From Berberis thunbergii (Eukaryota; Streptophyta; Magnoliopsida; Ranunculales; Berberidaceae): a stretch of 64,000 bases of DNA. Positions 23,275 through 34,867 of the stretch are shown piece after piece. The stretch is taken from contig QNQO01000796.1 of assembly GCA_003290165.1 (NCBI GenBank), positions 472,906-536,905 on the forward strand. Direction: 5' to 3'. The notes beneath the pieces are model-generated. The model had not been told where the DNA came from. It was given only the letters and a program-made list of their open reading frames with translations, and did no database searches. The position numbers were made by a program, and so were the translations under genes. Positions within the stretch are counted from its first letter, which is position 1. Each line of letters begins with the position of its first letter.

Positions 23275-24320
23275 TGATTACCGATGCTTTGATGGCTTTT
23301 CTTTTGGTGGAAGTATAAGAACAATTGCCTCTTTCTGTGGTGAAGAAAAGGTGATGCAATTGTACAAAAAGAAATGTGAAGGGCCATTGTAAACAGGAAT
23401 AAGGCAAGGATTGATTAGTAGAACTGGCTTTGGTCTGTCCTTTTTACCGTTGTTTTGTGTCTATGCACTTAGTTTCTACGCTGGTGCCAGACTAGTTGAG
23501 GATGACATGACAACATTCGCTGATGTTTTCTGAGTATGTTCCTTTCATTACAAAGTTCATTGTGTAAATACATTTATGAACAGGTTGCTTCATCTGTAAC
23601 TTTTCTAGCTTGGTTATAATGCTTATGTGATTTATGTTCTCGCTTTACAGGTTTTCTTTGCCCTCACCATGGCAGCAATTGGAATTTCTCAATCAAGGTC
23701 TCTTGCACCAAATTCAAGTAAAGCCACGACCTTTATTGCTTCTATATTTTGAATGCTTGATAGGGAGTCAAAGATAGATGCAAGTAAAGAAACCGGTTTA
23801 ACATTAGAAAATGTCAAAAGGAGAAATTGAGTTGCAACATGTCAGTTTCAAATACCCAACACGACCTGATATTCAAAATTTTCGCGACCTTTGCTTGGGT
23901 ATTCATTCTAGCAAGGTAATTCTTAATAATCAAAGGATTTGGTTTTCAATTCTATCTAAAACAAGTTATTAGAACCCAACAAAACTTTAAGGCATAATTA
24001 ACATGAGTTTATTATTTTATAAGATGGTTGCTTTGGTTGGAGAGAGTGGAAGTGGAAAATCAACAGTGATCTCGTTGCTCTAGAGATTCTACAACCCTGA
24101 TTCAGGTCATATTACACGAGATGGTGAAGATTTACAAAAGTTTCAATTAAGGTGGTTGAGACAACAGATGGGTCTGGTGAGCTAAGACCCCGTACTGTTC
24201 AATGACACAATACGAGCCAAATTGCTTATGGAAAGCAAGAGCCAGCAACAGAAGCAGAAATTATAGCTGCATCAGAACTACCAAATGCCCATAAGTTCAT
24301 TAGTGGATCAACCACGTAGG
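23275..24320 (+). pseudogene. ABCB-type transporter fragment: end of second membrane domain and start of second nucleotide-binding domain
   Basis: Continues the gene cut by the copia. Exons read [20 protein letters not shown] (about 23310-23375), [39 protein letters not shown] (about 23651), a linker with [20 protein letters not shown] (about 23820), and after an intron MVALVGESGSGKSTVISLL (about 24025), which holds the Walker A motif [19 protein letters not shown] and DPVLFNDTIRA follow, then the frame is lost near 24215. The ABC signature, Walker B and C-terminal part are missing. Several stops are present (for example in place of the Q after SLL). Introns show it came from genomic DNA, not mRNA. 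Confidence 0.88.
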
Positions 24321-24666
24321 AAAACACATCTCATTATCTTCCTATGACTGCACATATAGTGCTTTTCATGGAAAACAATATTACAAGTTTTTTTTTTTTT
24401 TTTTTACGTTTGGCACCCAAATTATTCTAGCAATTCCTATTTGGTACCTATCACGTGCTTGGCACGTGAGGGTATTTCGGGCATTTCAAAACATTTGATG
24501 GTTTCTGCTAGTCAACCGAGTTGACTTAAAGTCAAGGGCTAAAATGGGGGTTAAACGAAATTTACACAATGTTACACCTGAATTAATGGGGGCTAAATTT
24601 CAACCACTTATATCGCACGCTCGCCTTGTGAACAACGATTTTGTGGATTTCATCCTGATATTCGTA

Positions 24667-25235
24667 GGGAATTGCTACGTATACCTGATCGTTTGACTCG
24701 GTTGCACCAACTTTAGTTTACATATTTAATTTATAAAAGTTACTCAATGTACCCAACCACTATTTATTAACCCTAAAAAATTAATACTTAATTACAAGGA
24801 ATAAGATAAACGATTCCTAGCATCCTCCCCATCTTCTACGTTCATTGGCTTGGTAGTTATTCTTTCGAGCAACCAAACAATGGATTCACAACTCCAATTA
24901 TTGAAATAAAAAATTTCATTGAAATAAATAAAATAAAAAATAAACAAAATTAGATGTATATAAAACTTATAAGAGCATTGCAAAAGTTGTGAATAAAAAA
25001 TCTCCAAATCTAGCACATATTCAATGTACATGTATGAACCTAATTTCAAATGTCATTTATTTTTTATTTTTTTTACTTAAATAAATAAAGACACCCAATA
25101 AAATCATTTTCCTAAAAAGGGTAACTTGGTGTTACGTATTTTAAGTTGGTGCAATAAAGCAAAACATCTCAAAAGGCTGGTGCAACAAGAGTTGGTGCAA
25201 CTGAGCTAAATAGTTGGGTATACATAGCAATTGCC
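24667..25235. mobile_element. MITE-like element, 569 bp, 8-bp target duplication
   Basis: The left end GGGAATTGCTACGTATACC and the reverse complement of the right end GGCAATTGCTATGTATACC match at 17 of 19 positions; similarity continues through GTTGCACCAACT-type sequence. A perfect TATTCGTA occurs at 24659-24666 and 25236-25243, just outside both ends. The inside is AT-rich and noncoding. An 8-bp duplication fits hAT-type or a slightly eroded Mutator-type element; the terminal bases do not settle which. Confidence 0.85.
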
Positions 25236-26190
25236 TATTCGTAATGCCCAAAATTTATTTCAAATTCCTTTCTTATTATAATAAAAAACAAATGGTATAT
25301 GAAAAGTCATAGGGATTTTAATGTCTTGTTAAATGAAATAAGAACAAACAAAACAAACCCAACTCTCTTTCTTCTTCTGTTCTTGCATCCAACTGGACGA
25401 TCTAAGCGCGAAAGGGTGTTCGAATCACATATGAAATGACGAAGAGAACCGATCATTCTCCCACTTACCCCATTGCCATTAAGCATTGATTTCTCATAAT
25501 CGTGAACAACTCCACTTCCCATCTCAACCTCCCATCAGTCGTCATCCCAACTCTTTTCTTCTTCCATCATTGCATCCAACAAGCCATACCAGGGTGGGTA
25601 TTTTTGGTGGGTGATAAGATGAGGGTTTGTGATAATGTCTGATCGTGGGGGTTGTTTGGGGTGATTCGGAACAATTGAGGGTTTGTGGAGGTATGTATTT
25701 GTTTGATGATCGCTTTGGAAATGAGGGATGGTGGGAGAGTAATGTTACGTTTGGGGTTTGGTGGTACTCATGTCTCCCAACTTCGCCCACTGTGTGTTTT
25801 TTTGTAGATAAAGAAGAATTCGAAGAGCAACTCATAGATGGTGAAGACGAGACTCGGAAAGCAAAATTTAGAATCCTACAACATCAAAGGTGAGATTTTT
25901 ACCAAGTTTTTGTGTTCTTTATATGTTTGATGAAATGTCTCACTTAGTTGAAATGTTTGAATGGGTGATTTTGGTGTGTTGATGAGACCTTCACACTCAG
26001 AAAAAGCATGGAACAAATGTCTTTAGGTTAAATTCAACATTTTTTTTCCTTTTGAATTTGGCATTTGAACAATGCCCTTAGATTAAAATCAATATTTGTT
26101 GCTTCATTTTATACAAGAGTTGTATGCATTAATATTTCATGTATTATACAATTATTTTTGTCATTTATTATTCTCATCGATTAACATAGC
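25236..26190. other. Intergenic sequence, possible exon at 25804-25890
   Basis: Mostly AT-rich. A plus-strand stretch ending FEEQLIDGEDETRKAKFRIL before a GT donor at 25891 looks exon-like but I do not recognise it. Confidence 0.3.
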
Positions 26191-26263
26191 TTGCTCATGG
26201 ATGGTTGGAATTCATACTTCCTTTATCTTCAAAAACCCCAATTTTTCAGTATTTTAATTCAAG

Positions 26264-26641
26264 CCATGGAACAACCTGCATCCCCAAATTGGTCCTCCTC
26301 CGTCAATACCACCATTGAAAGAAAAATAACCTACACAACAGAAGAATTTTTTTTCCCTCAAAGTCTAGAAATGGGTGAAGCTTCAATGAAGGTAATTGAA
26401 GATATTCAGACCGCCCGAGGGTGGCGAGCTCTATAGAAGAGGAAGAAGGATTGGCAAATACATCGTGAAAGCTCGATACGGTGAATACCCGTGTCGCATT
26501 TTTGAATTGAAGATGGATTCCAAGCCTGGGTATGTTGAAGCTCTGGGTATTGGGCCTGCGGTCGGTGCAATTACTAGAGGAGCTAGGAATGTTATGCCTC
26601 ATGTTTTGGGAGCAATTGAGGAAATATGGAATGTTATTTAG
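26264..26641 (+). CDS. Unrecognised small protein, possibly two overlapping frames
   Basis: A frame from MEQPASPNWSSS (26264) runs to 26436. An overlapping frame from about 26396 carries EGGELYRRGRRIGKYIVKAR, YPCRIFELKMDSKPGYVEAL and a C-terminal HVLGAIEEIWNVI with its stop at 26641. The second frame has balanced composition and looks like real coding sequence, so a one-base shift near 26400-26415 may have split one gene of about 125 residues. I do not recognise the family. No membrane span or signal is evident. It could also be a fragment of a larger gene. Confidence 0.35.
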
Positions 26642-27200
26642 AGCTCTAATAAGACTTGAAGCAATGAATTATGTGAATTTTTTTGTGCCCTCTTTTTATT
26701 TAGTTCTTAGCTTTTGTTGGAGAATTTGAATGATTTTTTTTTTAATTAGAGAATATTTTAGAATTTATTGCTAAATATCTTGGATGTCTAAGTATGTTTT
26801 ATCTCTTCTTGAACAAATTTATGCTTTCGTTTGAATGAAGGGTTATGTAAATGAGATGGTTTAGATAATGTGAAAATTTTGAATATATGACTGACAAGAA
26901 GATAACACATGCCTTATTTAGTGAAATAAGCCCCAAAAAAAAAGTAATAGTTTGCACGCGTAGTGTGTGTTGACGACTATTGGTAAATTACCCACAAACT
27001 TTTTTAGTTTGAGTGGCGATGACCTAATGAAAATGGCGGATGCACATAGCACCTTCCATGGAAGGGGTTGTAGCAGTGTAACCCAAACTAAATGTCTATG
27101 TGATGAAACTTTCCTTTGAAGTGATTGAAATTTCTTTATTGATCTATTTTTCATTGTTAGTGGGAAAGTCGGTCCATGATTTAATATTTTTGTTCCCTAT
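26642..27200. other. No gene seen
   Basis: AT-rich intergenic sequence between the small open frame and the copia region. Confidence 0.5.
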
Positions 27201-27205
27201 TACAT

Positions 27206-27312
27206 TAGATTAATTAACTTGAAAAAGTTGCTAAAATTAAATTGACAAAAATAGCTTAAATTAGATTAATTAACTTGAAAAAATTGCTAAAATTAAAATT
27301 GACAAAAGTAGT
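27206..27312. repeat. Tandem duplication at the copia LTR boundary
   Basis: The block TTAGATTAATTAACTTGAAA and the bases after it, ending TTGACAAAARTAG, occurs twice (about 27206-27255 and 27261-27312). The second copy runs into the LTR start at 27300. Confidence 0.8.
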
Positions 27313-27719
27313 TGCTTCAGTTCAACTCAAGTATACCAATATAACTTGAATCAACAAAGAACATATGAGCTGAACTAAAGTTGAACTTATCACTCAATGA
27401 AAATACTAAACTGAATGGAATGATCTAGTGTTAAAGACTCATCTATTTATACTAAACTTGACCTACAGCTGCTATAACTCACTCCTAAATCTTCTCAGCT
27501 AAATTGACTCAAGCTTAGCATAAATTACTCAGCTAGTGTCATTTACTGTTACTACATTGAGGTACAATCATTTGGTTACATTAGAACTAGGAATTCCTCA
27601 ACTTACTCCTAAGTATACTCATATGAAAACTCCATCAAACACATGTTCCTAAATACTAGGACAACAAAACCTACAGGACAATGGTTCATGTGCACATAGC
27701 AATACACTAATTTTTGACA
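27300..27719 (-). repeat. 3' LTR of the older copia
   Basis: Ends ...TTTTTGACA at 27719. Its last 140 bases match 34117-34254 (CTAAATACTAGGACAACAAA, GGTTCATGTGCACATAGCAA). The polypurine tract is at 27720-27735 (reverse strand AAGGAGGAG). Confidence 0.88.
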
Positions 27720-27838
27720 CTCCTCCTTAGCGCATGTTTTCGATTAGATAGGCCAAGAACATCTCTAAACTTCTCAAATACAACTCTGGCAAGAGCTTTA
27801 GTGGGGATTTCTGCGACTTGATCGTTAGTGCGAATGTT

Positions 27839-30800
27839 CTACAACTTAATCTCCCCATTTAGTACCTTCTCTCGAACAAAATTATGATGAACCTCAATGT
27901 GTTTAATGCGAGCATGAAACACAGGGTTTGTAGCAAGTCTGATAACACTTTGATTGTCACATTTAATAGGAATCGCATGATCTAAGGCAATATCTGTGTC
28001 TTGAAACAACTTCTTTAACCATATACACTCTTGTGTTTCCATAGTTGCTACCACATATTCTACTTCTGCGCTTGAAAGAGCAATGACGTTTTGCTTTTTA
28101 CTACAGTAACAGCTAAACATGTATTAAAACAATAACTTGTGGTGGATCGCCTGTCATTAATATCTCCAGCCCAGTCTGAATCAACAAACCCATGTAATGT
28201 GAATTGTATATGATGATACATAAAAAATAAACCAATCATTGAAAGATAACATCCATCACAAGGATATGGCGTCTCATTTATTGGGTCAGCTCGTAAAACC
28301 CAAAAAGAAAGAAGCCAATCACAAACGCCCAAACAAGGCCCACTAATGAGAAGATATAATCAAAGCCTGAATCCAGGCCCGAACGAATTAGAGCCCAAAT
28401 CCAGGCCCGACACGAATTCCCTCATAAAGAATAGGAACGTTGCACCAAAAAGAGTCGTGGAGGGAATTACGCCTCAACAGACACATCTCCATTAAGGAGG
28501 AGACTGTTACGAGAAATATCTCATTCCGTTGCACCTCACATTCTTAAGTCATGCAAAGAACTAACTGCGACCATTATAAAGGGACCATTCAACACAGGTA
28601 TGAAACTTTAACTGATTTTTGTCTAGATTTATTTCCTTCTTCAAACATAGTTGTTGATTTAAGCATCGGAGTTCCTTCGACCACAAAAAGGTGATCTTTG
28701 GCACATCTCTTTTGCAGGTCAAACTCACAAGAGGACAATTTTTGGACGCATCGGTATACTCTTACGATACATCAACCCGAAGTCCAAGTTGTCTTTCACA
28801 TAGTGTGGAATCTATTTCGCTGCATTCAAATGACCAACATATGGGTTGCTCATGAATTGGACACCATTCCTACAGAGTATGCAAGATCAAGTCTCATGAT
28901 AGTCAAATAGAATAAACTACCCATGAGTTGGCGAAATTCCGTAGCATCTTTTAGCAGCTCCCCTGTCGACTTTTTGTAGCTTGAAACATGGTTCCATAGG
29001 AGTGGACATAGCTTTTAACTTGCCCACGCCATAAATTTCCAACAGACTTGTTGCATATCGCATTTGAGATACAAAATAACTGTTTGATTTTTCAACTTCA
29101 AGGCCTAGAAAACATGTAACTTCGCACAAATTCTTCATGTCAAATCGGATAGACAAGTCATCTTGAAGACATTGAATTTTAGCCACATCATCTCCGGTAA
29201 TAATCATGTCATCCACATAAAGAATAAGCATCGTGGAAATTTGGGATTGTTTTCACAAATAAGCTTGGATCAGAATGCGAAGGTTTAAAATCGTAAAATG
29301 TAAGATATTGTCCAATCTTGCCATACCAAGCGCAAGGAGCTTTCTTGAGACCATAGAGCGCCTTCTTGAGTCGACACACATAATTCGGGAACTCTTTATA
29401 AACAAATCCCTGGGGTTGTTCCATAAAAATATCACGATCCAACTTGCTGTAAATAAAAGCATTTTTTAAGTCAAGTTACCATGAGTTCCATCATTTGTAC
29501 ACAGCCAAAGAAATAATTATTCGAATTGTCACCATTTTTGCAACCGGGCTAAAATTCTCCTCGTAGTCTAACCCATACTGTTGTAAGAAACCATGAGCCA
29601 CAAGCCGAACTTTATACGTTTCAACAGTGCCATCAAACTTCTTCAACTTGTACACCCATTTGCAAGAAACTAAGTTAGTGTCCTTGGGTTTTGGTACAAG
29701 TACCCAAGTATTGTTCTTGTGCTAGACATCGATTACTTCACGCATTTCCCCTTCCCATTCAGCAATTTCTTGAGCTTCATTATAACACTTAGGTTCATTT
29801 TCATAGGAGATACCCATGAAGAAACAAGATGTTATGGTGCAATTATGCAACTGAATAGTCAGTAAATAATCAGGTTGTCGTCTTTGCCATGATGATCGTC
29901 GAACCATGAACTCATCTTGCTGAATATTTTATTCAAGCAAGAAATCAGTCCTCCCCCTTTCTCTAGAATCAATTTCATCATTTGGAAAAGGCTCAAGGTC
30001 ACTCGTATCATTTCCCCAATCGCTAATAGTGTAATATGCTGACACTTCATCAAAAATAACATTGCGGGAGACCACAAATTTCTATGTTGCTAGATCCATA
30101 CATCGCTTTCCTATGCGAGCCATAGCCAACAAAAACACATTTTTCGCTTTTGGGTCTAATTTAGTTCTGCTACGTTTAGGAACATGAACATAGAAAAGTG
30201 AACCAAACTCCTGAAAATAACTCACATCGGATTCTACACCATGTAAAAGCTTCAAAGGGAGAAATTGTACCTAGCCATGATGACAACCGGTTAATTACAT
30301 GACATAAACATTGAATAGCTTCTGCCCATAGCTCCCTTGGAAGGTTCTTTTCATACAGCCATGACAAGCACATTGCCGTGAGATGTCCCAACTTCCGCTC
30401 AGCAATACTATTCTGCTGTGGAGTATCCAGACATGTCATTTGTTGTTGAATTCTATGTTTTTCACAAAAATGAGAAAACTCATTTGACATATATTCCTCC
30501 CCATTGTCGGTGCGCAAGCCTTTCACCATTGACTTAAAATTCTTCTCCGTATGCCTAGTGAACTAAAAAATTTGGTAAGAGCTTCACTTTTATGCTTCAA
30601 AAAATTAACCCATGTGAAACGAGAGAAATCATCCACAAAAACCATCAAGTAATTAAAACCACTATAACTAGATGTGCTTGTTGGTCCCAAAAGGTCTGAA
30701 TGAACCAAATGAAACATAGTGGAAGCTCGATTCATAGATTTTTGGAACGGAAGGCAACGAGATTTTCCATATTGACAACCCAAACAAACCACATCAATTT

Positions 30801-31269
30801 TTACCTTAAAACTAGGAACTCTGTTAAGTAATTTCTTTGTGTTGATTTATTGCAACAATTGGTAGCCAACATGGCCCAAAGGAGCATGCCAAAATAAGGC
30901 ACTTGCATTTTCACTCGTTTTTCAATATATGTTTTACTTGCCAAAAGCACAGATAAGGAATCTTTCCTTTCCTCAGAAGAGATAACAACACCTGCAATGT
31001 TATCAACATTTTCCAATGTGTGTACATTATTTGGACCAAAGAGAACATACCTCTCAAAATCATTTATTTGAGAAACCAAAACTAGGTTCTTCGTCAAATC
31101 CGGAACGGATAAACATTATTTAAAGTGACACCACCGCCACCGGATTTGACATTCACCTGACCTTCTTTCATCACCAGGTAGGCAGAGTTATCAACCGTAA
31201 CAATAAAACAATTCCCCTTATGTGGATAGACTTCTGAGAGTAAAAACACATTACCCGTTGCATGATGGG
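27839..31269 (-). pseudogene. Older copia pol remnant: protease end, integrase, reverse transcriptase, RNase H
   Basis: Reading from high to low coordinates: end of protease and linker (HHATGN to GGGGVTLNNVY, 31269-31094); integrase (CLGCQYGKSRCLPFQKS, LVHSDLLGPTSTSSYSG, LRTDNGEEY, AERKLGHL, 30800-30180); reverse transcriptase (LYGLKKAPCAWY, ILYVDDMIITGDD, to 28760); and RNase H (FTLHGFVDSDWAGDINDRRS, 28205-27839). There are many stops and frameshifts. Gag is missing. At 28210/28754 the RNase H is cut by a solo LTR; removing it restores reading across MYRKSI-QFTLHGF. Confidence 0.92.
28211..28753 (+). mobile_element. Solo LTR, 543 bp, inserted in copia RNase H
   Basis: Flanked by the 5-bp duplication GTATA (28206-28210 and 28754-28758). 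It begins TG; the right end reads CATCG where CA is expected, probably a point change. It contains a TATA-like box ATTATAAAGG near 28574 and an R/U5-like region (AAGCATCGGAGTTCCTTCG near 28658), similar in style to Tat-lineage gypsy LTRs; that lineage call is by resemblance only. Excising it plus one GTATA rejoins the copia frame. Confidence 0.85.
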
Positions 31270-33162
31270 TGATAATCACATAATTATAACATTTTTACCT
31301 CCTATTATATTTTTGTTAATCCTTGTTTTATCTTATTTTAGATTAATTATTAAATTTTTGTGTTTTTGTAGAATTTGGAGCAATAATGAAGATATCGAAG
31401 AAAACTGAAATGAATCACATATGGTGACTTCAGAGAAAACGGATGTGAAAATAACCTGAGCCCGTGGCTTAAACCCAAAACCAAATCCATCAACCCAAAC
31501 CCATTGAAAAGCCCACTCAAACCCAAATAATATTCTCCCAATTATCCTATATTCAGTTTTGATTTTACCTTGATTCACTCCATGAATCATCCATTTATCT
31601 CATCTCTATTCATTTTGTTCATTATCTATAAATACAATAGAAAATGAATGTGAAAGGGAAGGAGGAAAAGGGAATCAAGCCTCAATAGTCAAAAACAAAT
31701 CATCATTCCTTCACAAAGTGATTTTCATCACACCCATCTCATCACCATCCATCTTTCACTTCACCTCGCCACCGTCCAGCAGCCAACTACCGAGCACAAC
31801 CATCATCACCGGACAGCCCAGCACGTCCAACAATCCTCATGCATCAACACCATCCTACCGGTCTCTCTTTCCTTGTTCCATCACGCCACACAACCACCAC
31901 CACCATCGGAGCACGACCCCCCTGTCCTCTCTTCTCCACCGCGCCTTCCTTCCTCATCCATCTCTCCATGCTCTCTCTCTCGTTCCCATCACAGACAGGA
32001 AACCAACAGGGAGGACTCCCAGTCCATGTCTTTTCTCACTCACGAACCTCGCCCCTCATTCACCTCTCTCTCTTACAAGAACAAAATAAGACGAAGGAGC
32101 AGCAACAACACGAGCCGCCACCAGAGCCACTTCTCACCGCCACGAAACAGAGCAATGCGAGCCGTCATCACCGCCACCAGAGCCACTTCCCACCGCCACG
32201 AAACAAAGCTTGCAACCCTGCCGGAGCCGTTCGGAGGGAAAAAGAGCTCGCGAGGAGCAAAGAGGAAGCAACAACAACAGAACGTCTTGTTGGAGACGAA
32301 GGCGCAGAGGACGCGCGATTTTTGGCGGGAACCAACTGTTTTTCAAACAATTGGTTATTGGCACCCCGAGATTCTGTAAGAGCAGTCACAGAGCGTTTGT
32401 AACTTTTTCTCGGGATTTGTGTTCGTACAGAGATGAATTCCACTTCCATTGATGTTGTGACTACAACCACCATGATCTGTTGAATACCACCGCATCGAGG
32501 CGACTACAAACCAAAAGGGTTGTATAATTTATTTTACTGACTTAAATGTTTAATTGTTAATTACAATTTTATTTCAGAAATTTGATAAATTGCTTTCACC
32601 TTTCATGTTCGATTAAAGCTTGATATGTTTGGTAGTTAGATTCACATTTTATCAATATTCAAAGCATATGCTAACAAATATTGAGCTTGAACTTTGATTA
32701 ACTGTGCCCTAAAAAGCCACTTAATGCTTGGTAAAAATTTATTTGCTTGATATAAATTGTTGATGTTTGACGGAAATTTGATATGATTGGAATTGGATTT
32801 TAATGATCACATCTTCGGTGTAAGCAAGGGATCCTCATCCATCAAGCTTCTCGTTTATAATTTCAGTAATTTAGATTTAAATATATTTGCTAACTCATTG
32901 GTGAATCCAAACCCCACAAAATCCATCTCATAAATCTTTTCCTTTTATTTTATTTTTAATTGATTTTAGTTTAGTTTTAAAAACATTGTAACCCCATTTT
33001 TCTGTAAATTAGTTTAGATAAATTCTAAAATTCAATTGCATCCAAATTCCTCGTGGGATCGACCCGTACTTGCCATTGTCTACCAGTTAGACACCGTGCA
33101 CTTGCGGTTATTACAAGTGGGTCAAACTGGCCTATTTATTTAGGCCGGTTAAACCCGCAACA
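31270..33162 (+). repeat. LTR of a Ty3/gypsy (Athila/Tat-like) element, about 1.9 kb
   Basis: The right edge is clear: ...CCCGCAACA is followed within a few bases by TTTTTGGCGCCGTTGCCG, the primer-site style of Athila/Tat gypsy elements. The left edge is placed at a TG (31270), exactly where copia protease sequence stops. It contains long but low-complexity, histidine- and proline-rich open frames at 31718-32402 on overlapping frames, which I do not treat as genes. The opposite LTR is not found. Confidence 0.7.
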
Positions 33163-34116
33163 AGTTTTTGGCGCCGTTGCCGAGGGAAGGTAGCGGTGTA
33201 ATTGAATTTAAGATTTATTTTCACTAATTTAAAAAATAAAAAATTCAGAAATTTTTTTATTTTGTTAAGTTCTTTTTACACTCATTTCGTGTTATTTGTT
33301 TGATTTTACAGAATACACGCTTCTCGAGGAAATTAGACGATCCTACAAATATCAAGCAAATTTTAATTTTAACTTTTTTTTATTTTGTGAGGAGAGTTTT
33401 AATTTTATTTTCACCTCGTTTTACAAGTGTGTGGTATAATAATTTTTGTAAACTCTATTGTTTTCCATTTTTAATCACCTAAAAAAAACCCTAATTCTCT
33501 AAGTAAAAAGAAAATATAGGGAAACAATTTTAATTGTTACTCAATAATTTCTTGTGATTTTGAAATCCGACTTCTAAGACCAAGACCAGTAATTTGATTG
33601 CATATGCTTGTGTGCTAATTGAAACGGATAAAAAGAAGTCGGACATTTTTTTGTGCTAACTTTTTGTGCAGAACGGAATACGCACACTGTAAGTACTTTT
33701 ATCTCACGCATTAGCGACACAGGTGCTTTGTGTAAATGTTTAAAATTGTGTGATTGGTTGTTTAATTTCTGTAATTGTGGATGCTAAACTTTAGTAATTT
33801 ATAATAAGCAGACCCAACTTCTAAATAGAAACTGGTGGGACTTGATATCCCCACCTCATCACTCCAGCTGTGTGCAACCAATAGCCAAACATAATTAAAA
33901 TCACTTAGGAAGTTAGATAGAGCCATCTTTTAGGTACGGTGTTCATAGGAAAACCAAAACCAAGGTGAATCCAATAGTTTTTGTGTTGACCAAAGCTAAA
34001 AGTGACGATGAGTTTAATCATTTAATGAACTCCGAGAAGCCACTGTCACAAGGCTAATTTTTCTGATATGCCGAGTCATAAGTAAACTACGATCCACAAG
34101 AAGAATTGGTGTACAT
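33163..34116 (+). mobile_element. Gypsy leader sequence following the LTR, truncated
   Basis: Starts with the primer-binding site at 33165-33182 and continues AT-rich without a recognisable gag. It stops abruptly where the copia 5' LTR fragment begins (34117), marking a deletion junction that removed the rest of the gypsy element together with copia gag. Confidence 0.6.
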
Positions 34117-34254
34117 CAGAACTAGGAATCCCTCAACTTCCTCCTAAGTAAACTCATATGAAGACTCCGTCAAAGACGTGTTCCTAAATACTAGGACAAC
34201 AAAACCTACTGAACAATGGTTCATGTGCACATAGCAATGCATTAATTTTTGGCA
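34117..34254 (-). repeat. Fragment of the older copia's 5' LTR
   Basis: 138 bases matching the end of the LTR at 27300-27719, ending TTTTTGGCA before the AAAAT target duplication. Confidence 0.85.
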
Positions 34255-34462
34255 AAAATTGTTTTGAATCAATTGAATGGATTGAATATTGTTGTTCCCT
34301 TTTCTTATTTTTATTAACTAGTTTCTACTCTAAGTGACTTTAACTGTTGTGACGAACACACCTTTATGAGGTTCAATTCGATTTTTCTTATGTTGTTGTT
34401 GCCTTGTTGGAGTCTAATTAGATGAATGCTTTTATCCAATGAATCACATTTGCTCATCAGAA

Positions 34463-34627
34463 ATTCTTATTGTCGAGGAAACCAGCGAGGAAAGAGAGGT
34501 GGCAGGGGGTGAACCGTTCACCCCCTCGAGATGTGTGTCCACTTTTTTGGTGTGCACATTTCGAAGGAGATGAACGGTTCACCCCCTCCACCTCTTTTTC
34601 CTCGCTGGTTTCCTCGACAATAAGAAT
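34463..34627. mobile_element. Hairpin MITE, copy 1 (family with TGTCGAGGAAAC ends)
   Basis: 165 bp forming an almost complete palindrome: left arm ATTCTTATTGTCGAGGAAAC and onward, right arm its reverse complement, with a short loop around TTTTTTGGTGTGCA. Arms are about 65 bases with few mismatches. Imperfect direct repeats of GAATCACnnTTGCTCAT flank it. Copy 2 is at 36617-36751. Confidence 0.88.
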
Positions 34628-34693
34628 CACTCTTTGCTCATTTTAATTTTGTTGATGTGATTCGACTTTGGAGCACTGTTGAATTTCACAGTA

Positions 34694-34857
34694 GTGATTC
34701 TAAATGGCCTGGAAAAACAGCCTGGGTTGACTGTTTGGGGGGCGAAATTACATTTTTGCCCCTCTCTTTAAACACTTTCTGGGAAAAGGTAAAAATGCAA
34801 TTTCGCCCACCAGACAGTCAACCCAGGCTGTTTTCCTAGACCATTTAGAATTTCTGA
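34694..34857. mobile_element. Hairpin MITE of a second family, 10-bp target duplication
   Basis: The arms ATTCTAAATGGCCTGGAAAA... (34697 on) and the reverse complement of 34786-34851 pair over about 65 bases, including ACAGCCTGGGTTGACTGT and GGCGAAATT. A perfect direct repeat TTTCACAGTA flanks the element at 34684-34693 and 34858-34867, a Mutator-like duplication length. Confidence 0.85.
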
Positions 34858-34867
34858 TTTCACAGTA

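Larger units (their letters stand above)
15282..24597. mobile_element. Inverted-repeat-bounded block carrying an ABCB gene fragment (Pack-MULE-like)
   Basis: Sequence 15282-15496 (starting TTTAACCCCCATTAATTCA) matches the reverse complement of 24408-24597 (TTTAGCCCCCATTAATTCA) over about 200 bases with scattered changes. The arms are oriented as terminal inverted repeats. Each arm is followed on its inner side by a homopolymer: about 33 A at 15514-15546 and about 19 T at 24388-24406. Between the arms lie the two halves of one ABCB transporter gene and a younger copia. Mutator-like gene-capturing elements have such long inverted ends, but I see no clear 9-bp target duplication, so two independent insertions in opposite orientation remain possible. 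Confidence 0.55.
27300..34254 (-). mobile_element. Older Ty1/copia element, nested and gag-deleted
   Basis: The outer ends are TG at 27300 and CA at 34254, with a 5-bp target duplication AAAAT at 27295-27299 and 34255-34259. The 3' LTR (27300-27719) is complete and the 5' LTR is reduced to its last 138 bases (34117-34254). Minus-strand pol domains lie at 27839-31269. A solo LTR interrupts it at 28211-28753, and a gypsy LTR with leader (31270-34116) replaces gag, the primer site and most of the 5' LTR. Confidence 0.85.

Noticed and set aside
31718..32402. Long overlapping plus-strand open frames rich in H, P, S and T
   Set aside because: They lie inside a gypsy LTR, overlap in three frames and reflect CCA/CTC-rich composition; no domain is recognisable.
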